This document shows, in pieces, positions 8,345 to 15,844 of a DNA stretch of 64,000 nucleotides (the first letter of the stretch is position 1; each line of letters begins with the position of its first letter). The stretch covers positions 39,739 to 103,738 of the forward strand of contig CAZTYF010000005.1 of assembly GCA_964617455.1 (NCBI GenBank), written 5' to 3'. Made by a program: the position numbers and the translations under genes. The notes under the pieces are model-generated. The model was not told the origin of the DNA and did no database searches. It saw nothing but the letters and a program-made list of their open reading frames with translations. This DNA is from Monoglobus sp964617455 (lineage in GTDB: Bacteria; Bacillota; Clostridia; Monoglobales; Monoglobaceae).

Positions 8345-9874
8345 ATGAAATACTTTAACCCCGTCCGTAGGGGATTTTATCCGGACCCGTCCGTTGTTCG
8401 CGCGGGAGAGGACTTCTATATGGTCAACTCCTCATTCCAATATTTTCCCGCAATTCCCGTTTCCCACTCAAGGGATTTGGTCCGGTGGGAGACGGTAGGC
8501 TATGCCATATCAAACCCCGAATATCTTGATTTGAGTGACATTTGGGACTCACGGGGGATTTGGGCACCCGATATATTCTATGACGAAAAAGAGGGAAAAT
8601 TCTATGTCATTGCCACTTTTCGGCGAAACGATTGGGAAAGACCCGCAAGGGTGCAGCTCCTTATGAGCTCAAAGCGGCCCGAGGGACCCTATTCGAGGCC
8701 GATTGTATTGGATTCGGACAATATCGACCCCTCTCTTTTCTTTGATGAGGACGGGAAAAAGTATATGATTATCGCCAAAGGCGCCAATGCCTATGAGCTT
8801 GACGAAAAATGCGAGAAAATAATAAGAGGTCCCCGAACAGTATGGGCGGGAACCGGAGAGCGCTGTTCCGAAGGCCCCCACGTGATGAAGCACGGAGGGT
8901 ACTACTATGCCATTGTGGCGGAGGGAGGCACGGGCTACGGCCACGGTATCAATGTGGCCCGCTCAAAGGAGCTGTTCGGGGAATATGAACTTTGCCCCTA
9001 TAACCCGGTTATGCGTCAAAAGGATAGGGAGAAGTCCATACAGCGAACAGGCCACGGCAAATTGGTGGAGGACCAAAAGGGCAACTGGTGGGCCCTGTAT
9101 CTGTGCGGCAGACGGAATATGGGGGATTATACAACCCTCGGACGGGAGACCGCCTTGGATCCGGTTACCTGGACCGAGGACGGCTGGTTTTTGATAAACG
9201 GCGGAAAGGGCCCCGGAGAGGAGCAGACAGCCCCGGATCTGCCGTTCTTTGAGGGAGAGCCCAAAGATTTTTACGATGATTTCGACGAGGAGAAAATCGG
9301 CCTCCGCTGGGAATTCGTGCGCAATCCGGACTACGGCTTCATATCCCTAAACGGGGAGAGAAAGTCCCACCTGAGACTGTACACCGCCCCGGGAAATATG
9401 TATGAGGTGGGGGCCAAAAATATCTTGGTCCACCGAGAGAGCGAACTTTGCTACACGGCGGAGACCGCTATGGAGTTTTTCCCGAAAGAGGGCACTCGGG
9501 CGGGTATGACCTGCTACTACAGCACCGCCACCTATATCAGGTTCAACCTCACAAAGCGGGACGGAAAAACCTTGCTGGAATTGGTTATAAACCGAAACCG
9601 GGGGGAAGAGAGGGTTGCCGAAAGGGAGATACCCGAGGGCAGAATCTTTTTGAGAATCGAGACCCGATACCAAACCCGAAGGTTTCTCTTCGGAACCGAC
9701 GGCGGGAACTACACCGAATTGGGTGAGGTGTCGCCCTGCACTTTCCTCTGCGACGAGGGCGTCCCGGGAGACAGAAAGCGCCACACGGGCACAATGGTGG
9801 GCATTTTCGCCCATTCCGACGGCCCCAAAATCCCCTCGGATTTTGATTGGTTCAAAATCAATTTCGAGGAATAA
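8345..9874 (+). CDS. Glycoside hydrolase family 43 (beta-xylosidase/arabinofuranosidase type)
   Basis: The N-terminal five-bladed propeller begins NPVRRGFYPDPSVV, where the Asp of PDPS is the GH43 general base. Further blades show WAPDIFYDEKEGKFYVI, and the proposed general acid lies in the SEGPHVMK stretch. Residues from about 310 form a beta-sandwich like the GH43_C2 domain of two-domain beta-xylosidases (FYDDFDEEKIGLRWEFVRNP). No signal peptide is visible, so a cytosolic enzyme acting on imported oligosaccharides such as xylo-oligomers is likely. At 509 residues it matches family length. It follows the GGDEF gene by 20 nt and may be co-transcribed. The exact substrate cannot be read from sequence. 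Confidence 0.88.
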   Translation: MKYFNPVRRGFYPDPSVVRAGEDFYMVNSSFQYFPAIPVSHSRDLVRWETVGYAISNPEYLDLSDIWDSRGIWAPDIFYDEKEGKFYVIATFRRNDWERPARVQLLMSSKRPEGPYSRPIVLDSDNIDPSLFFDEDGKKYMIIAKGANAYELDEKCEKIIRGPRTVWAGTGERCSEGPHVMKHGGYYYAIVAEGGTGYGHGINVARSKELFGEYELCPYNPVMRQKDREKSIQRTGHGKLVEDQKGNWWALYLCGRRNMGDYTTLGRETALDPVTWTEDGWFLINGGKGPGEEQTAPDLPFFEGEPKDFYDDFDEEKIGLRWEFVRNPDYGFISLNGERKSHLRLYTAPGNMYEVGAKNILVHRESELCYTAETAMEFFPKEGTRAGMTCYYSTATYIRFNLTKRDGKTLLELVINRNRGEERVAEREIPEGRIFLRIETRYQTRRFLFGTDGGNYTELGEVSPCTFLCDEGVPGDRKRHTGTMVGIFAHSDGPKIPSDFDWFKINFEE

Positions 9875-9875
9875 G

Positions 9876-9909
9876 AAAAAGGCACCGCCTCGTATTTATG
9901 AGGAGCGCC
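9876..9909 (-). terminator. Terminator of the enolase-like/HAD operon
   Basis: Hairpin arms at 9881-9890 and 9900-9909 (GGCACCGCCT with GAGGAGCGCC, imperfect, built on CCTC/GAGG). On the reverse strand it is followed by a T run, seen as AAAAA at 9876-9880. It sits between the converging GH43 and HAD genes. Confidence 0.7.
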
Positions 9910-9913
9910 GATT

Positions 9914-10555
9914 TCAGATATACATAAGCAGGTCCCTCGGCCTGCTTATTATGATTTCGGCCCCCTTTTCCGCAAGAAGGTCCCGAGAGCGGAAACCCCA
10001 GTCCACCGCCGCCAAATCAACCCCCGCATTTTCGGAGGTCAGTATATCCACCTCCGAATCCCCCACATACAGGGCGTCTTTTTTCTCGCAGCCGAAGAGC
10101 CGCAAAACTTCCAAAACGGAATCCGGAGCGGGCTTTCTCTCTATTCCCTCCCGCTCGCCGAAGGCCTCATCAACCAAACCTTTGAGGAATTTGTCCGCCA
10201 ATCGCTCCACCGCCCGATTGTTTTTGTTCGAAACGACGGCCCTCTTTATGCCCCTTTCCCCCAGGGCGGAGAGGAGCTCGGGTATGCCCGAATAGGCCTT
10301 TGTCTTTGCGGTGCAATTTTCCGTATAGTAATCCCGAAATTCCCTAAGCACTTTGTCGAATTCGGATTTTTTTGTATCGGGCGGCAGGGAGCGGGCAATC
10401 AGTTTCCCGATTCCATTCCCCACGAATTTTTTGACTTCCTCCCTACGCCTCGGGGGATAGCCGAACATTTTCAGGGCGTGGTTCACCCCGTCCGTCAAAT
10501 CGTCCAAAGTGTCAAGGAGGGTTCCGTCCAAATCGAATATTACCGCCTTTTTCAC
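9914..10555 (-). CDS. HAD-family phosphatase, phosphoglycolate phosphatase-like
   Basis: HAD motif I (FDLDGTLLDT) at the N-terminus carries the nucleophile Asp. Motif II (AVVSNKNN), a lysine in ERKPAPDSV and motif III/IV (YVGDSEVDILTSENAG) follow. The helical cap lies between motifs I and II, as in Gph/PgpH-type enzymes of about 215 residues. The GTG at 10555 is chosen because it overlaps the stop of the upstream gene as GTGA, a classic coupled junction, and places motif I at the usual position. An ATG 39 nt upstream lies inside the upstream gene. Likely substrate is a small phosphoester such as 2-phosphoglycolate, by family resemblance only. Confidence 0.85.
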   Translation of the reverse strand: MKKAVIFDLDGTLLDTLDDLTDGVNHALKMFGYPPRRREEVKKFVGNGIGKLIARSLPPDTKKSEFDKVLREFRDYYTENCTAKTKAYSGIPELLSALGERGIKRAVVSNKNNRAVERLADKFLKGLVDEAFGEREGIERKPAPDSVLEVLRLFGCEKKDALYVGDSEVDILTSENAGVDLAAVDWGFRSRDLLAEKGAEIIISRPRDLLMYI

Positions 10556-11823
10556 AGGTTCAGTTCCCCCTCGATTTTCAAAAGTCTGTTGCATTTTTGA
10601 ATGTGTTCCCCCCTAAACAGGGAGCCCAATTTTATGTACTCGGCACGGGCCGCCACAGCCATGTCCGCCACTGCGGTGTCCTCGGTCTCCCCGACACAGG
10701 GGGACAATATCACGGAATATCCGTTTCTCCCGGCAAACTCAATCATATCGAAAGTTTCGGTCAAAGTTCCGACTTGGGCGGGGCTTAGGGAAATCGAATT
10801 GCCGATTCTCAAATCTGAGGCCTTTTTGAGCTTGTTTAAGTTCGGGGCAAAGGATGTATCCAAGGCGAGTTTCACCTTCCCCTCAAGCTTGTCGCTCAAG
10901 GCCTCCCACCCCTCAATGTCGCCTTTGGCCAAGGCCGATTCAATGAACACAATGGGATATTTGCGGCTGAGGTTTTGCCAGAGACGAATCATTTCCTCCG
11001 AGGTCCGCATTTTGTTGTCCCCGGGGAAATAGTATTGCCCCGGCTCTCCCGCTTTTTCCGCCTCGCCGTACAGGTCATCCGCCCCGGCATCGACGGCCAA
11101 GGCGAAATGGATTCCCGCCTTGAAACCGCTGCGGGATATGGCGGACAAAATCAGCCTGAGGGCATCCTCGTCCCCCCGAAGATTCGGCACAAGGCCTCCC
11201 TCGTCTCCCGTGACGGGGGAGAGACCCCGCTCCCACAGGATGTTTTTCAGGGTTTGCAGCACACGGGCGCTCCACATTATCCCCTGCGAAAAGTTTTTGG
11301 CACCCAGGGGAACTATCATAAGGGCCCGAAGGTCGACGCCGTTTTGAGGAACTCTTCCGCCGTTTATGGCGGTTATCACGGGCACGGGCAGCTTGGCGGG
11401 AGCAATTCCGCCCAAATACTGATAGAGCCCGAGTCCCAAAGCGTTGGCTGCCCCATGAGCCGCCGCCGAGGAGACGCCGAATATGGAATTTGAGCCCAAA
11501 CGGGATTTATCCTCCGTGCCGTCAAGGTCGGCCATCTTCCCGTCTATGACTCTTTGGTCGATTATGTTCAGGCCCCTCAGTTTCGGCCCCAGATATTCGT
11601 TCACAACCTTGACCGCTTTCCGAACACCCATCCCTCCGTATCTGGCCCCGTCTCCGTCCCGAAGCTCCGAAGGGGCGGGCATCCCGAGGGATGAGAGGGA
11701 GGGCACCGAAGCCCGTCCCACGACGGCCGTGTCGGTGTATACCTCCACCTCAAGGGTGGGCATCCCCCGAGAGTCCAAAATCTCCCTCCCTCTTATGTCC
11801 TCTATTCCTATATATGATTTCAT
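10552..11823 (-). CDS. Enolase-family protein with degenerate active site (probable pseudo-enolase)
   Basis: Alignable with enolase from end to end at 423 residues, but the active site is eroded. Kept (yeast numbering in brackets): E208 (E211), metal ligands D245 (D246), E295 (E295) and D322 (D320), and K398 (K396). Lost: catalytic base K345 is S347, in SISLSPAQVG where enolase has LIKFNQIG. E168 is A167, H159 is V158 (INGGRVPQN for INGGEHADN), and H373-R374-S375 is P375-C376-V377. The S39 loop PSGASTG reads PSLSSLG. Standard 2-phosphoglycerate dehydration is therefore unlikely. The start ATG follows AAAAAGGAGAAG. It is translationally coupled to the HAD phosphatase. A regulatory or changed-substrate role is possible; the function is unknown. 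Confidence 0.85.
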   Translation of the reverse strand: MKSYIGIEDIRGREILDSRGMPTLEVEVYTDTAVVGRASVPSLSSLGMPAPSELRDGDGARYGGMGVRKAVKVVNEYLGPKLRGLNIIDQRVIDGKMADLDGTEDKSRLGSNSIFGVSSAAAHGAANALGLGLYQYLGGIAPAKLPVPVITAINGGRVPQNGVDLRALMIVPLGAKNFSQGIMWSARVLQTLKNILWERGLSPVTGDEGGLVPNLRGDEDALRLILSAISRSGFKAGIHFALAVDAGADDLYGEAEKAGEPGQYYFPGDNKMRTSEEMIRLWQNLSRKYPIVFIESALAKGDIEGWEALSDKLEGKVKLALDTSFAPNLNKLKKASDLRIGNSISLSPAQVGTLTETFDMIEFAGRNGYSVILSPCVGETEDTAVADMAVAARAEYIKLGSLFRGEHIQKCNRLLKIEGELNL

Positions 11824-11862
11824 GGCACTTCTCCTTTTTCGCTCGCTTCGAATTATAAAGAT

Positions 11863-11891
11863 ATAATACCACACCGAAGCCTCCCGTGCAA
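11863..11891 (-). promoter_or_regulatory. SigA-type promoter of the enolase-like gene
   Basis: On the reverse strand, TTGCAC (11886-11891) and TATTAT (11863-11868) are 17 bp apart, about 40 nt upstream of the start codon. Confidence 0.75.
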
Positions 11892-12029
11892 CAGAAATCT
11901 CCAAATCGGCGATATCGGCTCCCGATTCGGGTGTTTGATATAGTTCTGTTGATTTTTAGACAAGAAATACGGATTTTTTGCGTTTTTTATTTTTTCGTTA
12001 CAGAGTCTTAATATTTTTCTTGATTTCTC

Positions 12030-12057
12030 TTTACAAATCGGATTTTAGTGGTATAAT
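12030..12057 (+). promoter_or_regulatory. SigA-type promoter of ftsZ
   Basis: TTTACA at 12030-12035 and TATAAT at 12052-12057 with a 16-bp spacer, about 50 nt before the ftsZ start. The region 11892-12029 shows only AT-rich sequence. Confidence 0.75.
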
Positions 12058-12107
12058 AGAGTATATGATTATAACCGGGAGCAGAAGAAAGCAGAGGAGG
12101 AAATAAA

Positions 12108-13298
12108 GTGTTTCAGTTTGATACGGAATCCACAAATCCCGCCAAGATAAAAGTAATAGGTGTGGGCGGGGCAGGCAATAATGCCGTGAACAGAATGATC
12201 GAAGCCCAGGTCAAGTGTGTTGAATTTGTTGCCGTGAATACGGACAAGCAAGACCTCACGCTGTCTTTGGCTTCTCAGAAAATACAGATAGGCGAAAAGC
12301 TGACGAAAGGTTTAGGCGCCGGCGGTGTTCCCGAAGTTGGCCAAAAGGCCGCCGAGGAAAGCGTTGAGGACATAAAGAAGGCCGTTCAGGGCGCGGATAT
12401 GGTTTTCGTGACTGCCGGTATGGGCGGCGGAACCGGAACGGGAGCGGCTCCCGTTGTGGCAAAAATCGCCAAAGAAGAGGGAATCCTCACGGTGGGCATC
12501 GTGACCAAGCCCTTCTGGTTTGAGGGCAAAACGAGGCAGAAAAACAGCGACATCGGTATCACGAATATGATGGGTGCCGTTGACACCTTGGTTGTCATCC
12601 CCAACGACAAACTCCTTGAAATCGCAGAAAACAGAACCCCCTTAACCGAGTCCTTCAAAATGGCGGACGACATTTTGAGACAGGGAGTGCAGGGCATTTC
12701 CGATTTGATTTTGAGACCCGGACTTATAAGCCTGGACTTTGCGGACATAAAGACGATTATGAAAGACACGGGCTTTGCCCATATGGGTATCGGCAGCGCC
12801 GCAGGAGAAAACAGAGCGGAAGAGGCCGCCAAGAAAGCCATACACAGCCCGCTGCTTGAGACGACCATCGAGGGAGCCAAGGGCGTTATCCTCAATGTTA
12901 CCGGCGGAGCGGATTTGGGAATTTTGGAAGTCAAGACCGCGGCCGAATTGGTTCAGGAAGCGGCAGACGCCGATGCGAACATCATCATCGGTGCCATCAT
13001 AGACGACGATATGGGCGACGAGATTTCCATAACCGTCATCGCCACGGGCTTCAAGGGCAATGTGCCCGGCAGAGAGCAGAAGGAAGCCGAGGAGGCCAAC
13101 CCCTTCACCAGTTTTTTGAATCAGTTCAATATGAACAACGGAGGAGCAGGACCGCAGGCAGGGCCCGAGCAGCCTCGGCAGCCCTACACGAGGCAGACGC
13201 CGAATGTCAATTCCGCACCTTCCTCCGGACTTTTCAGCAAAGTGGGCGAGGACGACGGAATCGATGTGCCCGTATTCCTCCGCAGAAAAGACAAATAG
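12108..13298 (+). CDS. ftsZ: Cell division protein FtsZ
   Basis: Tubulin-like GTPase that forms the cytokinetic ring. The GTP-binding signature GGGTGTG is at residues 106-112, preceded by VIGVGGAGNNAVNRM. The NTDKQ and NSDIG loops and the second domain are intact. A variable linker from about 320 leads to the conserved C-terminal tail (DGIDVPVFLRR), which binds membrane tethers such as FtsA and SepF. The GTG start has GGAGGA 7 nt upstream. At 396 residues it is of ordinary length. It stands alone here, with its own promoter and terminator, away from the usual ftsA/ftsQ or sepF neighbours. Confidence 0.97.
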   Translation: MFQFDTESTNPAKIKVIGVGGAGNNAVNRMIEAQVKCVEFVAVNTDKQDLTLSLASQKIQIGEKLTKGLGAGGVPEVGQKAAEESVEDIKKAVQGADMVFVTAGMGGGTGTGAAPVVAKIAKEEGILTVGIVTKPFWFEGKTRQKNSDIGITNMMGAVDTLVVIPNDKLLEIAENRTPLTESFKMADDILRQGVQGISDLILRPGLISLDFADIKTIMKDTGFAHMGIGSAAGENRAEEAAKKAIHSPLLETTIEGAKGVILNVTGGADLGILEVKTAAELVQEAADADANIIIGAIIDDDMGDEISITVIATGFKGNVPGREQKEAEEANPFTSFLNQFNMNNGGAGPQAGPEQPRQPYTRQTPNVNSAPSSGLFSKVGEDDGIDVPVFLRRKDK

Positions 13299-13307
13299 AA
13301 ATACTTT

Positions 13308-13336
13308 GGCGCCCCAATCGGGCGCCTTTTTCTTTT
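13308..13336 (+). terminator. Terminator after ftsZ
   Basis: Perfect 7-bp stem GGCGCCC/GGGCGCC (13308-13314 with 13320-13326), 5-nt loop, then TTTTTCTTTT. Confidence 0.88.
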
Positions 13337-13397
13337 CGAATATTTTCTCGGGAGGCTACCATATGCCTTCCTTTTGTTGATATGAGGGTTTTCGCTC

Positions 13398-13426
13398 TTG
13401 ATTTATTTGCGGCTTTGTGATAAAAT
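13398..13426 (+). promoter_or_regulatory. SigA-type promoter of rubrerythrin
   Basis: TTGATT at 13398-13403 and TAAAAT at 13421-13426, 17 bp apart, about 85 nt upstream of the ATG. Confidence 0.65.
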
Positions 13427-13511
13427 CAAATCGTAAGGCGCCCCGAGATTGACGGGCGGAAAAGGAGATATAAAATCGGAAAGTTATGAATTTCGAAAGG
13501 AGAGTTTCATT

Positions 13512-14060
13512 ATGAGCAAAAAGAAATTGAAAGGTTCAAAAACCGAGGCAAACCTCCGGGCGGCATTTGCGGGGGAGTCTCAGGCGAGGAACAAGTATAC
13601 CTACTATGCATCCAAGGCCAAGAAGGACGGATATGTTCAAATTGCCGAAATCTTCGAAGAGACGGCCAACAACGAAAAGGAGCATGCCAAAATTTGGTTC
13701 AAACTCCTCCATGACGGGGCGGTGCCCGACACGGCCGCAAACCTCAAAGATGCGGCGGAGGGAGAAAACTATGAGTGGACCGATATGTATGCGGGCTTTG
13801 CGAAAGTTGCCCGAGAGGAAGGCTTTGATGAAATAGCCGACCTGTTTGAGGGTGTTGCGAAAATCGAAAAGGAGCACGAGGAGCGGTACCGCAAACTCCT
13901 TGCAAATGTCGAGGGGGACTGCGTGTTCTCAAAGGACGGAGACGTTATTTGGCAATGCGCCAATTGCGGACATATTGTCATCGGCAAAAAGGCGCCGGAT
14001 GTATGCCCCATATGCGCACATCCCAAGAGCTATTTCAAAATCAAGGCGGAAAACTACTGA
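13512..14060 (+). CDS. rbr: Rubrerythrin
   Basis: Non-haem diiron peroxidase that protects anaerobes against hydrogen peroxide. The N-terminal ferritin-like four-helix domain has the usual Glu/His ligand motifs (AFAGESQARNKYTYYA, EIFEETANNEKEHA, GFDEIADLFEGVAKIEKEHEE). A C-terminal rubredoxin-like domain carries two CxxC pairs (CANCGHIVIG and CPICAHPKSYF) for one FeS4 site. The ATG at 13512 follows GAAAGGAG; an upstream in-frame ATG at 13449 adds 21 residues foreign to the family. The 182 residues match classical rubrerythrins. ruvC starts 3 nt after its stop. Confidence 0.95.
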   Translation: MSKKKLKGSKTEANLRAAFAGESQARNKYTYYASKAKKDGYVQIAEIFEETANNEKEHAKIWFKLLHDGAVPDTAANLKDAAEGENYEWTDMYAGFAKVAREEGFDEIADLFEGVAKIEKEHEERYRKLLANVEGDCVFSKDGDVIWQCANCGHIVIGKKAPDVCPICAHPKSYFKIKAENY

Positions 14061-14063
14061 TAT

Positions 14064-14558
14064 ATGAGAATACTCGGAATTGACCCCGGCTTCGCCATTG
14101 TGGGGTACGGGGTCATAGATTATCAAGAGGGCAAGTTCGGAATTGTGGAATACGGCGCCATAACCACCTCGGCGGATCGGGAAATGAACTCCCGTTTCAA
14201 AACCATCCACGACGACCTCAACACCGTCATCGAGAGGACAAAGCCGGATTTTATGGCAATTGAGGAGCTCTTTTTCAACAGCAACCAAAAAACCGCCATA
14301 AACGTGGCCCAGGCTCGGGGCGTGCTTTTGCTGTCGGCCCTCAACCACGGAGTGCGTATTTTTGAATATACCCCTCTTCAGGTCAAGCAGGCCATCGTGG
14401 GCTACGGCAGAGCGGACAAAATGCAGGTTCAGCAGCTGACAAAAACCCTGCTGAATCTCAAGGAAATTCCCAAACCCGACGATACAGCCGACGCCCTCGC
14501 CATAGCCATATGCCACGCCCACTCCTACAATCCGAGGATGTCGGCACAGATTAAATGA
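14064..14558 (+). CDS. ruvC: Holliday junction resolvase RuvC
   Basis: Endonuclease that cuts Holliday junctions during recombination, as a dimer with the RuvAB motor. The metal-binding acidic residues are present: D7 in ILGIDPG, E67 in AIEELFF, and D140/D143 in PDDTADALA. The 164 residues match the family. It lies 3 nt after rubrerythrin and before DAHP synthase; ruvA and ruvB are not in this window, which is less usual. Confidence 0.95.
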   Translation: MRILGIDPGFAIVGYGVIDYQEGKFGIVEYGAITTSADREMNSRFKTIHDDLNTVIERTKPDFMAIEELFFNSNQKTAINVAQARGVLLLSALNHGVRIFEYTPLQVKQAIVGYGRADKMQVQQLTKTLLNLKEIPKPDDTADALAIAICHAHSYNPRMSAQIK

Positions 14559-14610
14559 CTTTGGGAGAGAGTTTTCGGCCTTGCTATTTTAAAGAAACGG
14601 AGAAATTTGT

Positions 14611-15642
14611 ATGGCATTTGTATTCAAAAAGGAGATTCCCTCTGCGGAGCATCTCAAGGAAATTTTGCCCATGCCCGAAAGCTGCGCCAAAATTCGGGCG
14701 AAAAAACTCAAAGAAATCGAGTCGGTGCTGTCGGGAGAGGATACTCGGCTCCTGCTCATAATCGGCCCCTGTTCCGCAGATAACGAGGACGCCGTTTGCG
14801 AATATATATCCCGCCTGGCGGTGCTTCAGGACAAGGTGAAAGACAAGATTTTGTTTGTGCCTCGGATTTATACCAACAAACCGAGAACCACCGGCGACGG
14901 CTATAAGGGCATGATGCACCAGCCGGATCCGGAGGAGGCGCCGGATGCCTTTCAGGGTATCAAAGCCATACGCCATATGCACATAAGAGCCATAAAAGAG
15001 TCGGGAATGCTTGCGGCGGACGAGATGCTCTATCCGGGCAATCACCCGTACCTTGACGATATATTGGGCTATGTGGCCATCGGTGCCCGCTCCGTGGAGG
15101 ACCAGCAGCACCGCTTGGTGTCCAGCGGCGCCGATTTGCCCGTGGGTATGAAAAACGGTACCGGCGGCGACACGGGGGTTATGTTCAATGCCATCTATGC
15201 GGCCCAGCACGGCCACGATTTTATCTATAATTCCCATGAGGTTGCCACTGCGGGAAACCCTTATGCCCATGGTGTGCTGAGAGGGGGCATTGACGAGCTT
15301 GGCAGAAACGTGCCCAACTATCACTATGAGGACCTTTTGAGAATTGCCGAGGAGTATGAAAAAAGGCATTTCGAAAATCCCGCCATTATCGTCGACACCA
15401 ATCATAACAACTCCGCCAAAAAGCACAGGGAGCAGCCCAGAATCGCCTCCGAGGTCCTTCACAGTATGTCCTATGAGCCCCTCCTCAAAAGGATGGTCAA
15501 GGGCTTTATGGTTGAGAGCTATTTGGAGGACGGCTGCCAGCCCATAGGCGGCAATATGACCTACGGCAAATCCATAACCGACCCGTGCATAGGCTGGAGT
15601 GACACGGAAAAAATGGTATACAAAATAGCCGAAATGGTATAA
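14611..15642 (+). CDS. 3-deoxy-7-phosphoheptulonate synthase (class I DAHP synthase)
   Basis: First enzyme of the shikimate pathway: condenses phosphoenolpyruvate with erythrose 4-phosphate. Family blocks include LLLIIGPCSADNEDAVCEYI, the PEP/E4P and metal site VPRIYTNKPRTTGDGYKG, DEMLYPG, GARSVEDQQHR, PVGMKNGTGGD, DTNHNNSAKKH and ESYLEDGCQP. It is of the AroF/G/H type (about 350 residues) with the short N-terminal regulatory extension, so feedback inhibition by an aromatic amino acid is possible, but the effector cannot be read. The ATG has CGGAGAAATTTGT upstream. Confidence 0.94.
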   Translation: MAFVFKKEIPSAEHLKEILPMPESCAKIRAKKLKEIESVLSGEDTRLLLIIGPCSADNEDAVCEYISRLAVLQDKVKDKILFVPRIYTNKPRTTGDGYKGMMHQPDPEEAPDAFQGIKAIRHMHIRAIKESGMLAADEMLYPGNHPYLDDILGYVAIGARSVEDQQHRLVSSGADLPVGMKNGTGGDTGVMFNAIYAAQHGHDFIYNSHEVATAGNPYAHGVLRGGIDELGRNVPNYHYEDLLRIAEEYEKRHFENPAIIVDTNHNNSAKKHREQPRIASEVLHSMSYEPLLKRMVKGFMVESYLEDGCQPIGGNMTYGKSITDPCIGWSDTEKMVYKIAEMV

Positions 15643-15644
15643 AA

Positions 15645-15678
15645 GAATAAAAAAATGACCGCTTTGGGGAAAGCGGTC
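15645..15678 (-). terminator. Rho-independent terminator of the candidate sRNA
   Basis: Nine-bp perfect stem GACCGCTTT/AAAGCGGTC (15657-15665 with 15670-15678), 4-nt loop. Read on the reverse strand it is followed by A and seven T. Confidence 0.75.
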
Positions 15679-15736
15679 CAAAAAATTAAAAGGGAGGGAG
15701 TTATGTTTTAACTCTGTAACAATAACTTGTTACATC
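15645..15736 (-). ncRNA. Candidate C-rich small RNA, about 90 nt
   Basis: Reverse-strand transcript predicted between DAHP synthase and ilvD. A TATAAT box (15741-15746) places the start near 15735. The RNA would open with a perfect 8-bp hairpin TGTAACAA/TTGTTACA (15715-15734, GTTA loop). A 5-bp hairpin GAGTT/AACTC follows, then a single-stranded CTCCCTCCC stretch, and a terminator stem GACCGCTTT/AAAGCGGTC with CCCC loop and seven T (15650-15678). No ORF of note fits. Unpaired C-rich motifs that mimic an anti-Shine-Dalgarno are typical of regulatory sRNAs in Firmicutes. The -35 box is weak; it could instead be a processed ilvD 3' end. Confidence 0.5.
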
Positions 15737-15808
15737 TAAAATTATACTCTTTTTCTCCGGGAATGGGTTAAGAAACTGTGAAATACTGTTTAACAAATTG
15801 TAAACAAT

Positions 15809-15836
15809 ATCGGCTTCCCCGGACGGGGAAGCCGAT
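15809..15836 (-). terminator. Strong hairpin just after ilvD
   Basis: Perfect 12-bp stem ATCGGCTTCCCC/GGGGAAGCCGAT with a 4-nt loop, 9 nt past the ilvD stop. The following reverse-strand sequence (ATTGTTTAC) has only a weak T tract, so it may stabilise the 3' end as much as terminate. Confidence 0.55.
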
Positions 15837-15844
15837 AATTTGAC

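Noticed and set aside
14584..15681. 365-codon reverse ORF over the DAHP synthase gene
   Set aside because: Antisense shadow; the forward protein is an intact, well-conserved enzyme.
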